Assembly: GCA_050698355.1 (NCBI GenBank)
Contig: JBOHBN010000078.1
Location: 1 to 19,132 of the forward strand
From: JBOHBN01 sp050698355
GTDB lineage: Bacteria; Actinomycetota; Actinomycetes; Streptosporangiales; WHST01
DNA length: 19,132 nucleotides
Direction: 5' to 3'
Shown: positions 7,771 to 14,164 of the stretch, in pieces
How positions within the stretch are numbered: the first letter of the stretch is position 1
Layout: every line of letters starts with the position of its first letter
Made by a program: the position numbers and the translations under genes
The notes under the pieces: model-generated
Told to the model about the DNA's origin: nothing
Seen by the model: only the letters and a program-made list of their open reading frames with translations
Database searches by the model: none

Positions 7771-9252
7771 TCACCCGGCCACACCGGCGGCGAACACGAT
7801 TCCGGCTGCGACGCCGACGCCCGTGCCGAGCCAGCGCAGCCACGGCCGTTTCGCGGCGTTGGTCGGGAGGTCACGCCACCGCACGACGGCGCTGAGCACA
7901 CCAATGCCGCACAGCGCCCAGCCGGCCAGCCAGAACGGGATCAGCTCGTAGCCGAGGGCACCACCGGCGAACCCGACCGCGAGCAGGAACGCGCTCCATC
8001 CGGCGGTGCCGACGATGGTGGCGCGGTCCGGTGTCCGCCGTGGCCTGCGGCGCCAGCCGCCGCGTACGGTGGCGACCAGGGACAGTCCGGCGAAGAGCGG
8101 GAACGCGACGGCGAGCGCCGTTGGAAGCACCCTCGTGGGCCGATCCCCACCATGGCCGTGGCCGAGGAGCGCGACGCCGATGCTGTCGACGGGCACCCCG
8201 GTGTTGTTGAGCACGGCCACGACCCGCTGATGCTCGCTATCGAAGCCCAGGAACGCCGTACAGCCACCCGACGCGCCGTTGTGCCAGGTGAACGAGTCAC
8301 CGTCCGACCCGCGCGTGGTGACCCAGGCGTACCCGATCCGGTCTCCGCCTCCGGCCGGATAGCGGGGCTTGGCGGCACCCGCGCCCGGGGCCGTTCCGGC
8401 CATGGTCTGCGCGCCGAAGCGCGCGAGGTCTCCCACGGTCGACCAGACACCCGAGCCGGCGGGCGCATACCCCGGGCTGATCCAGGAATCGACCCGGCGC
8501 CCGCTGCCGTCGTGGCCCACGGCGCGGCCTTCCGGCGGACCGGCGGCGGGGGACGGGATCACCGTGGCGTCCATGTGGAGTGGCTCGAGGACGCGTGTGC
8601 GCAACAGCTCGGGGTACGGCTTGCCGGCCTTCGCGGCGAGCACCTGGCCAAGGAACGCGAACCCGAGGTTGGAGTACGCGTAGTCGCCCTTGGTCGGCCG
8701 TGGCGAGTTCGCCGCGGCTCCGACCACATCCGCGGCGTCGGTGCTTCCGTACGGGTTCAACCCGAACAGGTTCCCCACGACCCCGGCGACGTACGTACGC
8801 GGACTGAGCGGCAATCGCGGCAGTCCGGAGCGCTGGCTCGCCAGCTGCGCGAGCGTGGCGTCGCCGATACCGCCCTTCTGCCAGTCCCGGCCGGGGAGCA
8901 CGTCGCGGACCTTCTCGTCGGGCGTCACGATGCCGTCGTGCACCATGTCGGCGAGCACGCTCGCGGTGAGCGTTTTGGTCACCGACCCGATCTCGAACCG
9001 GGTGCCGGGGTGGACGGTCGTACCGGTGCCCGTGTCACCGAGGCCCGCCGTGCGCAGGTGGCCGTGGTCGAGGACGGCAACGGCGAGGCCGACGCGCTGC
9101 TCGCCGCTGGTGATGTCGCGCATCCGGCTCGTGAGAGCGCGGTCTCCGGTGGTGCCGTCGCCGAGTCGCGCGGGCCAGGGAGCGACGGCCGCCCCTATAA
9201 CGAGCGCCAGCAGCGCGGCGAGGGTGAGACGGAACGCCTTCGTGCGGATCAT
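7771..9252 (-). CDS. Beta-lactamase-fold serine hydrolase with C-terminal membrane domain
   Basis: This 493-residue protein has an N-terminal signal/anchor helix (about 8-26) and then an extracytoplasmic class C beta-lactamase/DD-peptidase fold. The catalytic motifs are S90-V-T-K93, Y193-S-N195 and H324-N-G326, so the active site appears intact. After the domain, four hydrophobic segments (about 378-396, 412-432, 436-457 and 474-492) anchor the C-terminus. Relatives include D-aminopeptidases, esterases and penicillin-binding-protein-like enzymes (Pfam Beta-lactamase); true antibiotic resistance should not be assumed. Its ATG overlaps the stop of the upstream ArsR-type regulator by one base (TGATG), implying translational coupling. 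The regulator therefore probably controls this hydrolase. Confidence 0.88.
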   Translation of the reverse strand: MIRTKAFRLTLAALLALVIGAAVAPWPARLGDGTTGDRALTSRMRDITSGEQRVGLAVAVLDHGHLRTAGLGDTGTGTTVHPGTRFEIGSVTKTLTASVLADMVHDGIVTPDEKVRDVLPGRDWQKGGIGDATLAQLASQRSGLPRLPLSPRTYVAGVVGNLFGLNPYGSTDAADVVGAAANSPRPTKGDYAYSNLGFAFLGQVLAAKAGKPYPELLRTRVLEPLHMDATVIPSPAAGPPEGRAVGHDGSGRRVDSWISPGYAPAGSGVWSTVGDLARFGAQTMAGTAPGAGAAKPRYPAGGGDRIGYAWVTTRGSDGDSFTWHNGASGGCTAFLGFDSEHQRVVAVLNNTGVPVDSIGVALLGHGHGGDRPTRVLPTALAVAFPLFAGLSLVATVRGGWRRRPRRTPDRATIVGTAGWSAFLLAVGFAGGALGYELIPFWLAGWALCGIGVLSAVVRWRDLPTNAAKRPWLRWLGTGVGVAAGIVFAAGVAG

Positions 9253-9755
9253 CAGCGGTCGGCTCCCATCACGATCACGAGAAGCGGGACGACGCGCTCC
9301 CGTGGCACGGCGTACCTACCGCGGCCGGTCGACTTGAGCCACCCGGCCGCGACCAACTGGCGCAGGTGGTGGTACAGCTGCCCCGACGTGCCGAACCGCT
9401 CGTCAGCGCCGAGCTCGGCAGCCGTCCGTCGGCCACGCACGACCTCGAGGAGCAGCGCGAGCCGTACGGGGTGGGCGAGGGCGGAGAGCGTCGTCGCGAA
9501 CTCTGACCAATCCCGCTCGACCAGGTCGGCGAGCAGCCTGCCCTCCTGCCACTCGTAGTGCTCACCGTCCCCGACGGTTACCGACCCGGTGAACAGCACA
9601 CCGCCGGGCTCGCGGAGCAGCTCCTTCAGCCGGTGGAGCGCCCAGAACCGTTCGGCATCGGGCGTCTCGGCCGGAGCGGGACCCGTGCCGCCGGCCTCCA
9701 GCTCGGACAGCCGCGCCTCGACGCGGTCGAGACGGGCACGAAGATCGTCAGGCAC
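9252..9755 (-). CDS. ArsR-like winged-helix regulator coupled to the serine hydrolase
   Basis: The product has 167 residues and starts at GTG (9755). The N-terminal 22 residues (LRARLDRVEARLSELEAGG) are heptad-like and probably a coiled coil for dimerisation. The ArsR-type winged helix lies at about residues 85-160. SALAHPVRLALLLEVVRGRRTAAEL gives the first helices, FGTSGQLYHHLRQLVAAGWL the recognition helix, and GRGRYAVP the wing. No metal-binding cysteine pair is present, so a metal sensor is unlikely. Residues about 33-84 form an unusual insert between the coil and the helix-turn-helix. The gene lies upstream of, and overlaps by one base, the hydrolase gene. A palindrome covering its own promoter suggests autoregulation of the two-gene operon. 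Confidence 0.85.
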   Translation of the reverse strand: MPDDLRARLDRVEARLSELEAGGTGPAPAETPDAERFWALHRLKELLREPGGVLFTGSVTVGDGEHYEWQEGRLLADLVERDWSEFATTLSALAHPVRLALLLEVVRGRRTAAELGADERFGTSGQLYHHLRQLVAAGWLKSTGRGRYAVPRERVVPLLVIVMGADR

Positions 9756-9757
9756 GC

Positions 9758-9777
9758 AAGTACGTTATTACGTAATT
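9758..9777 (-). promoter_or_regulatory. Candidate operator of the ArsR-like regulator
   Basis: An AT-rich inverted repeat in GC-rich surroundings has arms TACGT (9761-9765) and ACGTA (9770-9774) around TATT. After one mismatched pair the arms extend by AA/TT, so seven of eight positions are symmetrical. It overlaps the predicted -10 element and lies 2-3 bp upstream of the GTG start, where a bound repressor would block initiation. Size and symmetry suit an ArsR-type dimer. Confidence 0.55.
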
Positions 9778-9790
9778 CCGTGGTTAGCAA
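9762..9790 (-). promoter_or_regulatory. Predicted leaderless promoter of the ArsR-hydrolase operon
   Basis: On the minus strand, a -35-like TTGCTA (9790-9785) and a -10-like TAACGT (9767-9762) are separated by 17 bp. The -10 ends 6 bp before the GTG start, so the transcript would begin at or next to the start codon. There is no ribosome-binding site. Leaderless starts of this form are common in actinomycetes. Confidence 0.45.
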
Positions 9791-9837
9791 TTTGCCGCGG
9801 CCGACCACCGCGTTGCGGAGACGATGCCGAGCCCACC

Positions 9838-9924
9838 GGCCTGGCGAGCCGTACCAGGCAGGGACGCAGCGTGCTGTACCGGCGTACGCCGCTCGGCGAC
9901 GCGCTCGTCGCGGCGAACGATTGA
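9838..9924 (+). pseudogene. C-terminal remnant of an ArsR-like regulator
   Basis: The plus-strand frame encodes GLASRTRQGRSVLYRRTP followed by LGDALVAAND and a TGA stop (9922-9924). This reads like the wing and last helix of an ArsR-family regulator (pattern AGL-x-x-x-R-x-GRSVLYxxTPLG). The expected sensor and recognition helices are missing: the upstream frame (from 9781) encodes nothing similar, and the other two frames offer no obvious continuation. The fragment begins about 50 bp from the predicted promoter of the intact ArsR-hydrolase operon on the other strand. It therefore looks like the left-over end of a gene whose front was lost when that module arrived or through a deletion. Confidence 0.5.
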
Positions 9925-10011
9925 CCGCGGGAGCCATGACAACCCGCTGGCCGACCCGCGCGTGGAACGACGAGACCGAGCGCCGCGCCCCTGCGCCCGG
10001 TCCGGCGTGGT

Positions 10012-10052
10012 GTCCGAGGGTTCGGTCGGCATGGGCGACCGAACCCTCGGAC
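10012..10052. terminator. Perfect 17-bp hairpin, possible terminator
   Basis: Arms 10012-10028 (GTCCGAGGGTTCGGTCG) and 10036-10052 are exact reverse complements around a 7-base loop. The arms are G/C-rich and no T-run follows, as is usual in high-GC actinomycete terminators. It lies 87 bp after the ArsR remnant and 39 bp before the C45-type gene start. It may be the remnant's old terminator, or insulate or attenuate the downstream gene. Confidence 0.6.
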
Positions 10053-10091
10053 GCAAGCAGCGGCCGCGGGCACACCGGTAGGCTTACGCGG

Positions 10092-11159
10092 GTGCGCGCA
10101 CGGGTTACGGAGGGGCGGCTCGGCAGGACCCGCTGGCTGGGCGTCGCGGGAGAGCGGGACGAGGCGTTTCGCGCGCTGGGCGCAACCGCCGCTGCCGAGA
10201 TCAACGGTGTGCTGGCGAAGATGCCCGAGCTTGCGGACCTGCAACGACGTACGGCCACACCCCCTGGGAGTGATGTGCTCGAGGGCGTCATGGCGGCGAC
10301 CCGCGAGGGCCATGCCACGCAGCTCGCCGAGGTGCGTGCGCTGGCCGCTGGAGCGGGCGCCGATCCGGAGCTCGCGGTGCTCGCCAACCTCCGCGGTGAC
10401 CTGGGCAGTGAGGACGGCACGGGTTGCTCGGACCTCGGCTGGCGCCGTCAGCGCTCGTACGTCGCGCACAACGAGGACGGCGCAAGCGCGCTTCGCGACC
10501 GGTTCATGTTCCTAAGCCTCGCGGTGGACGGCGAGCCACCGGTGTTCGTGGCCTGGTATCCAGGTTTCGTGCCGGCGAACAGCTTCGTAGTCACCGGGCA
10601 CGGCCTGGTGTGGGGCATCGACCACCTCACCGTGCACCAGCCGCGCCCGGCACCCGGTCGGCACTTCGTCGCTCGGGCGCTGCAAGGATGCGCGTCGCTC
10701 GACGCCGCCGTGACCTTCCTCGCCGAGCATCCGAGCGCCGGCGGCTTCGCGTACACGATCGGTGAGTTCGGCACCGGACGGGTCGCCACCGTCGAAAGCG
10801 CCGCGGGCCGGCACGCAGTCACGCACGCCGACCCCGACGACCGGCCGCTGCTGTGGCACACCAACCACGTCAAGTACGTCGAGGACGCGGGCACCGGGAC
10901 TAGCGAGAACAGCGAGGCACGCGGCTGCGTGCTCGACGACCTGTTGCCGCCCGCCGACGAGCCGGATGCCGCGTGGTTCCTCGAGGTGCTCGCCGGTGCA
11001 CGGGTGCCGCACGGCGTTCATCGACCGTACGACCCCGACCAAGGCGGCATGACGCTCGCCACCGCGGTCGCCGACCTCACCGCGAAGAAGGTCGCGGTGC
11101 AACCGGCTGCTGGCAGCGTGCAGACGCTGCCGTTCGAGGCGCTGCTCGCGGGACCATAG
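10092..11159 (+). CDS. C45-type Ntn hydrolase/acyltransferase (penicillin acyltransferase-like)
   Basis: From GTG (10092) the product has 355 residues, close to the usual length for acyl-CoA:6-aminopenicillanate acyltransferase-like proteins (peptidase family C45). These are N-terminal-nucleophile enzymes that self-cleave before a cysteine, which then attacks amide or acyl bonds. The expected site is visible: GTGC112SDLG followed by RSYVAHNEDGA (122-131), with FVAWYPGF and NSFVVTGHGLVWGIDHL further on. The C-terminal half has LLWHTNHVKYVED and ESAAG segments typical of the fold. No signal peptide is seen, so it is probably cytoplasmic. The in-frame sequence upstream to 9558 lacks protein character. 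A -10-like TAGGCT ends 7 bp before the GTG, consistent with a leaderless start. Substrate unknown; beta-lactam chemistry should not be inferred. Confidence 0.82.
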   Translation: MRARVTEGRLGRTRWLGVAGERDEAFRALGATAAAEINGVLAKMPELADLQRRTATPPGSDVLEGVMAATREGHATQLAEVRALAAGAGADPELAVLANLRGDLGSEDGTGCSDLGWRRQRSYVAHNEDGASALRDRFMFLSLAVDGEPPVFVAWYPGFVPANSFVVTGHGLVWGIDHLTVHQPRPAPGRHFVARALQGCASLDAAVTFLAEHPSAGGFAYTIGEFGTGRVATVESAAGRHAVTHADPDDRPLLWHTNHVKYVEDAGTGTSENSEARGCVLDDLLPPADEPDAAWFLEVLAGARVPHGVHRPYDPDQGGMTLATAVADLTAKKVAVQPAAGSVQTLPFEALLAGP

Positions 11160-11194
11160 GAGCGGTTGTGGCGCTGTTGCCGCGATCCGCTCTT
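11158..11194. terminator. Possible bidirectional terminator between convergent genes
   Basis: Arms AGGAGCGG (11158-11165) and CCGCTCTT (11187-11194) pair over eight positions with one G-T wobble. The 21-base loop contains a small inner GGC/GCC pairing. It spans the gap between the convergent stops at 11159 and 11193. There is no T-run. Confidence 0.35.
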
Positions 11195-11753
11195 AGTTGT
11201 GCCGTACCGATCTAATCGTCAATTGCCGTACGGCATGACTCGAACACGCTGATTGCGGGTCCGGCAGATACACCGCGTAATAGCTGTCGGGCGGGTAGAC
11301 CCGCAGCCCACGCGCATGCGCCGGCCGGCAGTCTCGGCGGGCATAAGCGCCCTCGTCGGTGATCCGCAGCACCGCCGACGCGCGGTGCCCCGGTGCGATG
11401 GAGATCCGCTTGGGCCGGCTCGACTTGGCACGGCGGGCCGACAACCCGACCTGATGGCCGTCATCGCCGGCAACGAAGGACACACCGGGGTGCCCATCGA
11501 GGGTGCACCGCGAGCCGGAGGTGTTCTTGAACACGATCCGGGCGTAGACGCTGCCGGCCGTCCCTTCCGGCCTCCCCAACCGCACCGCAAGCTGCGAGTT
11601 GTGGCAGCGCGTGACCGAGCTACGTGCCGCAGTTGTTGTGCCGGCCGCATGAGCCGGGCCGGCGAATACAGTCAGCGCCGGCACCAGCGCCGCGAGCCCG
11701 ATCAGGCCCGTCCGCATCGCACTCCCGCGCTTGCAAACCTTGAACACGTTCAT
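11193..11753 (-). CDS. Secreted DUF4232 protein
   Basis: The product has 186 residues. The ATG at 11751-11753 is preceded by a strong GGGGAGG (11763-11769 on the plus strand) at a 9-base spacing, which favours it over an internal ATG at 11717. The N-terminus is a long basic Sec signal (MNVFKVCKRGSAMR, hydrophobic core GLIGLAALVPALTVFAG, likely cleavage after AHA near residue 36). The mature part is a DUF4232 domain: TRCHNSQLAVRLG, VFKNTSGSRCTLDGHPGVSFV, ISIAPGHRASAVLRITD, a Cys near DCRPA, and a final SACSS. Four cysteines probably form two disulfides. DUF4232 proteins are secreted or lipoprotein-like in actinomycetes with no established function. There is no lipobox here, so the protein is probably released. 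It is divergent from the membrane-protein gene. Confidence 0.85.
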   Translation of the reverse strand: MNVFKVCKRGSAMRTGLIGLAALVPALTVFAGPAHAAGTTTAARSSVTRCHNSQLAVRLGRPEGTAGSVYARIVFKNTSGSRCTLDGHPGVSFVAGDDGHQVGLSARRAKSSRPKRISIAPGHRASAVLRITDEGAYARRDCRPAHARGLRVYPPDSYYAVYLPDPQSACSSHAVRQLTIRSVRHN

Positions 11754-11790
11754 TGACTTACGCCTCCCCGAGCGACCCCGGGCTACCGAA

Positions 11791-11804
11791 ACCAGCGCGC
11801 TGGT
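11791..11804. promoter_or_regulatory. 14-bp perfect palindrome in the DUF4232 leader
   Basis: ACCAGCGCGCTGGT is its own reverse complement. It lies between a minus-strand -10-like TATAAC (11822-11817) and the DUF4232 start, just downstream of where transcription would begin. It could be an operator or an RNA hairpin. No matching -35 was found. Confidence 0.35.
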
Positions 11805-11986
11805 CCCGAGCTCCCGGTTATACCCACAAAGACGCGCAGCCGCCTGGTGATGGTTGTCCCGCGGCAGCGCGGAAGTTGGTGTGATCGCCGGTATCTACGT
11901 CGAACCGGGCTGATCTGACGGATGTCATGCGCAGTCGTCGACGAACGGCATTGGCCGTGCCGGGGCGGGTACCCGACGCTCTGCTT

Positions 11987-12982
11987 ATGCGTCGAATTCT
12001 GCCAGCCGTCGGGTTGTTCTTTCTATCACCGCTAGTTGCGGAGTTTCTGCTCGGTGACATCCCGATCACCGGGCTGTTCGCCCTGGTACTGGTCGGCCCT
12101 ATGTACGGCGGCGGGGCACTGTTGATCCGCGAGGTGTGCCGGCGCGCGGGATGGGGTTGGCCCAGCATGCTGGCGCTCGCGGCCGCGTACGGCGTGCTGG
12201 AGGAGGGGGTGGCAACCCAGTCACTGTTCAACCCGCACTACTACGGCATCCACGGTTTGCTCGACCCCGCGCACATTCCGGGGCTGGACATCGGCGGGCA
12301 GTGGACGGTCTTCGTCCTGACCTTGCACACGGTGTGGAGTATCAGCGTGCCGATCGCACTCTCCGAACTGGCCACCCGCGAGCGCCGCAATACACCGTGG
12401 CTCGGCAAGGTCGGCCTCGCCGTGACCGCAGCGCTGTTCGTCCTGGGCGTCTCCGTCAATGCAGTAATGTCGATCGCGCAGGACCCATTCGTCGCATCGC
12501 CGATCCAGTTCGCTGCCGCAAGCATCGTTGTTGTCGGGCTCGTCGCCGTCGCGGTGTTCATCGGGCGCACGCACGCCAGGCCGCGTGGCACCGGCGTCGT
12601 GCCGTCGGCGTGGTTGCTCGGCCTGATCGCGCTCGCGGTCACCAGCGCATTCGAGTTCAACGACGTGCTGCCACCTTGGGTGTACGTCGCCCTGGTGCTC
12701 GCCGCGTACGCGGTTGCCATCGCGTTCGTTCACCACCAGTCCAGGCAGCAGACCTGGACGCCGATGCACGAGTACGCGCTCGCGGCGGGCGCACTGCTCA
12801 CCTACGCCTGGCACGCCTTCACCGCCCCGACGCTCTTCCCCGCATCGCACGCCGCGGTCATCGCCAGCCACATCGTCTTCGGCCTCGGTGCCGTCATCCT
12901 GCTCGTGCTGATCGCCCGCCGGGTCCATAACACAGCGCAGGTCGCGGGCCCGGTCGCCACAGCGTCTCGATCGGCGGTGTAG
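11987..12982 (+). CDS. Polytopic membrane protein of unknown function
   Basis: From the ATG at 11987 the product has 331 residues with about eight hydrophobic segments. They fall at about 5-23, 30-50, 60-75, 105-125, 143-162, 173-192, 209-227 and 234-250, with two more after residue 265, and the tail is short and polar. A conserved-looking stretch, ALLIREVCRRAGWGWPSMLALAAAYGVLEEGVATQSLFNPHYYG (about residues 45-88), carries a paired glutamate in a membrane helix. This faintly recalls the EE motif of CPBP/Abi intramembrane proteases but lacks the following xxxR and the later histidine pattern, so I do not assign that activity. An upstream ATG (11927) adds 20 basic, non-hydrophobic residues and is an alternative start. 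Neither has a good ribosome-binding site. It is divergent from the DUF4232 gene. Confidence 0.72.
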   Translation: MRRILPAVGLFFLSPLVAEFLLGDIPITGLFALVLVGPMYGGGALLIREVCRRAGWGWPSMLALAAAYGVLEEGVATQSLFNPHYYGIHGLLDPAHIPGLDIGGQWTVFVLTLHTVWSISVPIALSELATRERRNTPWLGKVGLAVTAALFVLGVSVNAVMSIAQDPFVASPIQFAAASIVVVGLVAVAVFIGRTHARPRGTGVVPSAWLLGLIALAVTSAFEFNDVLPPWVYVALVLAAYAVAIAFVHHQSRQQTWTPMHEYALAAGALLTYAWHAFTAPTLFPASHAAVIASHIVFGLGAVILLVLIARRVHNTAQVAGPVATASRSAV

Positions 12983-13000
12983 CTCGCGGCTGCTGGCATG

Positions 13001-13059
13001 TCGAGTGGTCAACGACGACATGACACAGGCTGCGCCACGTGTCGGCAGTGACCACTCGA
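13001..13059. repeat. Inverted repeat after the membrane-protein gene
   Basis: Perfect 11-bp arms TCGAGTGGTCA (13001-13011) and TGACCACTCGA (13049-13059) enclose 37 bases. Inside them a second 5-bp pair GACAC (13022-13026) / GTGTC (13039-13043) can also form. It starts 18 bp after the membrane-protein stop. It may be a two-stage terminator for that gene, or a relic of a small mobile sequence; no T-run follows. Confidence 0.45.
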
Positions 13060-13176
13060 AGGTTGGTGCGGTCCAACGAGCGCTTACCATGGAGATCGAC
13101 AGTCGCAGGGGCGCAACGCTACCGCCACAGCAGCCGCGGCTACGGTCGCTGACCCGAGTGTGGTTCAATACTCTGC

Positions 13177-13254
13177 GTGAACAGCACGCAGTCGAGTGAC
13201 GTCGCGCGCCCAGCGCCGCGTTCCTGCGTGCTCGTGTCCTGTTGTTGTCGCTGA
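13177..13254 (+). CDS. Putative cysteine-rich leader peptide upstream of the PIG-L gene
   Basis: A 25-codon frame starts at GTG (13177) and ends at TGA (13252-13254). It encodes MNSTQSSDVARPAPRSC followed by VLVSCCCR. Four of its last nine codons are cysteine, three of them consecutive (TGT TGT TGT, 13240-13248). An extended -10-like TGGTTCAAT (13161-13169) ends 7 bp before the GTG, so a leaderless transcript is possible; there is no ribosome-binding site. Polycysteine leaderless short frames are known in mycobacteria as cysteine-responsive attenuators of downstream genes. This one stops 57 bp before the PIG-L start, with a hairpin between. The assignment rests on composition and position only; chance is possible in a 329-bp gap. 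Confidence 0.4.
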   Translation: MNSTQSSDVARPAPRSCVLVSCCCR

Positions 13255-13278
13255 ATTCCTCGTACCCCTCTTCACGCA

Positions 13279-13297
13279 CCGGCCCGTCGGGCCCCGG
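13279..13297 (+). promoter_or_regulatory. Short GC hairpin before the PIG-L start
   Basis: GGCCC (13281-13285) pairs with GGGCC (13289-13293) around a 3-base loop. CC (13279-13280) can pair with GG (13296-13297) across a 2-base bulge. It lies 24 bp after the cysteine-rich frame and 14 bp before the PIG-L ATG, a position suited to an attenuator or a structure that hides the start. Confidence 0.3.
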
Positions 13298-13311
13298 CAC
13301 GAGACGAAGCG

Positions 13312-14130
13312 ATGACACTCCTCCTTCCCTTTCCCGCGACAGCTCCGGCAGAGCAGGACCTGCGCGGTCGTACGGTTCTGGTCTTCCACGCCCACCCGGA
13401 CGACGAGGCGATCTTCACCGGCGTCACGATGCGACGGCTCGCCGACGCCGGTGTCCGGGTGGTGCTCGTGACGGCTACAGCCGGCGAGCTCGGCGAGGTA
13501 CTCGTACCACTCGACCACGGCGAGCCGATCGCCCGGCGTCGTGCCGCAGAACTCGAATGCGCCGCGGAGATCCTCGGCGTCGCACGGCTGCACCTGCTCC
13601 CATACCGGGACTCCGGCCTGCCCCGATCGCCTGACCAGCACCACCCGGACGCGCTGGTGCGTGCCGACCCGTGGCATGTCGCGTGGCGCCTCGCCGACAT
13701 CGCGGTCTCCGAGCGCGCCGAAGCGCTCGTGCACTACGACCGTCTCGGCATCTACGGGCACCCCGACCACATCGCCGTCCAGCGCATCGGGGAGACCGCC
13801 GCACGGCTCGCCGGTCTCGGCGCGTACGAATCCACCGTCGACCGCGAGCACTTGAAATTCGCCGGCTCCGACGCGCACCTGATCCACGCCGCGTCCCGGG
13901 CAACCGCGACCGTGTACGGGCACGTCACCGCGGAGATCCCGCTCGCGATCGCGGGCAACGAGCACGAGATCGAGGCGAAGCGGGCGGCTATCCGCGCTCA
14001 CGCCAGCCAGGTGCGGCCTGCGGCGATCGACCACGAGGCGTTCCGCGACGCCTACGAGCTCGAGTGGTACATGCGCAGCGGGCCGTCCGGCCTGCTCGAC
14101 CGGCTCGGCAACGCGCACGCCGTGGCGTGA
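13312..14130 (+). CDS. PIG-L family deacetylase
   Basis: The product has 272 residues and is probably cytoplasmic. PIG-L/LmbE enzymes are zinc-dependent hydrolases that remove acyl groups from N-acetylglucosamine-type substrates. In actinomycetes they include MshB and Mca of mycothiol metabolism. The metal and catalytic motif HAHPDDE is at residues 26-32, and the second motif DRLGIYGHPDH, with metal-ligand H153, is at 143-153. The RRRAAELECAAEILGV segment (75-90) matches the helix usual in the family. The length is a little below MshB and Mca (about 290-300), and I see no feature that decides between them and uncharacterised relatives. The start has only weak upstream purines. It is preceded by a cysteine-rich short frame, which would make sense if the substrate is thiol-related. 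The fadE5-like gene follows after 75 bp with its own promoter. Confidence 0.87.
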   Translation: MTLLLPFPATAPAEQDLRGRTVLVFHAHPDDEAIFTGVTMRRLADAGVRVVLVTATAGELGEVLVPLDHGEPIARRRAAELECAAEILGVARLHLLPYRDSGLPRSPDQHHPDALVRADPWHVAWRLADIAVSERAEALVHYDRLGIYGHPDHIAVQRIGETAARLAGLGAYESTVDREHLKFAGSDAHLIHAASRATATVYGHVTAEIPLAIAGNEHEIEAKRAAIRAHASQVRPAAIDHEAFRDAYELEWYMRSGPSGLLDRLGNAHAVA

Positions 14131-14136
14131 GCACGC

Positions 14137-14164
14137 TTGCCTCGTGGTTACTGGCGAGTAACAT
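14137..14164 (+). promoter_or_regulatory. Predicted promoter of the fadE5-like gene
   Basis: A -35-like TTGCCT (14137-14142) and a -10-like TAACAT (14159-14164) are separated by 16 bp, placing the transcription start near 14171. The -10 and spacer are covered by the left half of the inverted repeat at 14147-14187, so a protein bound there would block RNA polymerase. Confidence 0.45.

Noticed and set aside
7771..9755. Beta-lactam resistance cassette (BlaI/BlaR-like) interpretation of the regulator-hydrolase pair
   Set aside because: The regulator is ArsR-like rather than BlaI-like, there is no BlaR sensor, and the hydrolase has a class C/esterase-type layout with a membrane tail, so resistance is not supported.
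9558..10091. In-frame N-terminal extension of the C45-type protein
   Set aside because: It would run antisense through the ArsR gene, the promoter and the 17-bp hairpin, and its translation lacks protein character. The GTG at 10092 gives a family-typical length.
11987..12982. CPBP/Abi intramembrane protease assignment
   Set aside because: The EE pair is present, but the downstream arginine and the conserved histidine motifs are not recognisable.
12983..13199. A 64-codon plus-strand frame (13005-13199) in the gap before the PIG-L gene
   Set aside because: It starts inside the inverted repeat, has no ribosome-binding site, and its translation shows no signal, domain or biased codon use.
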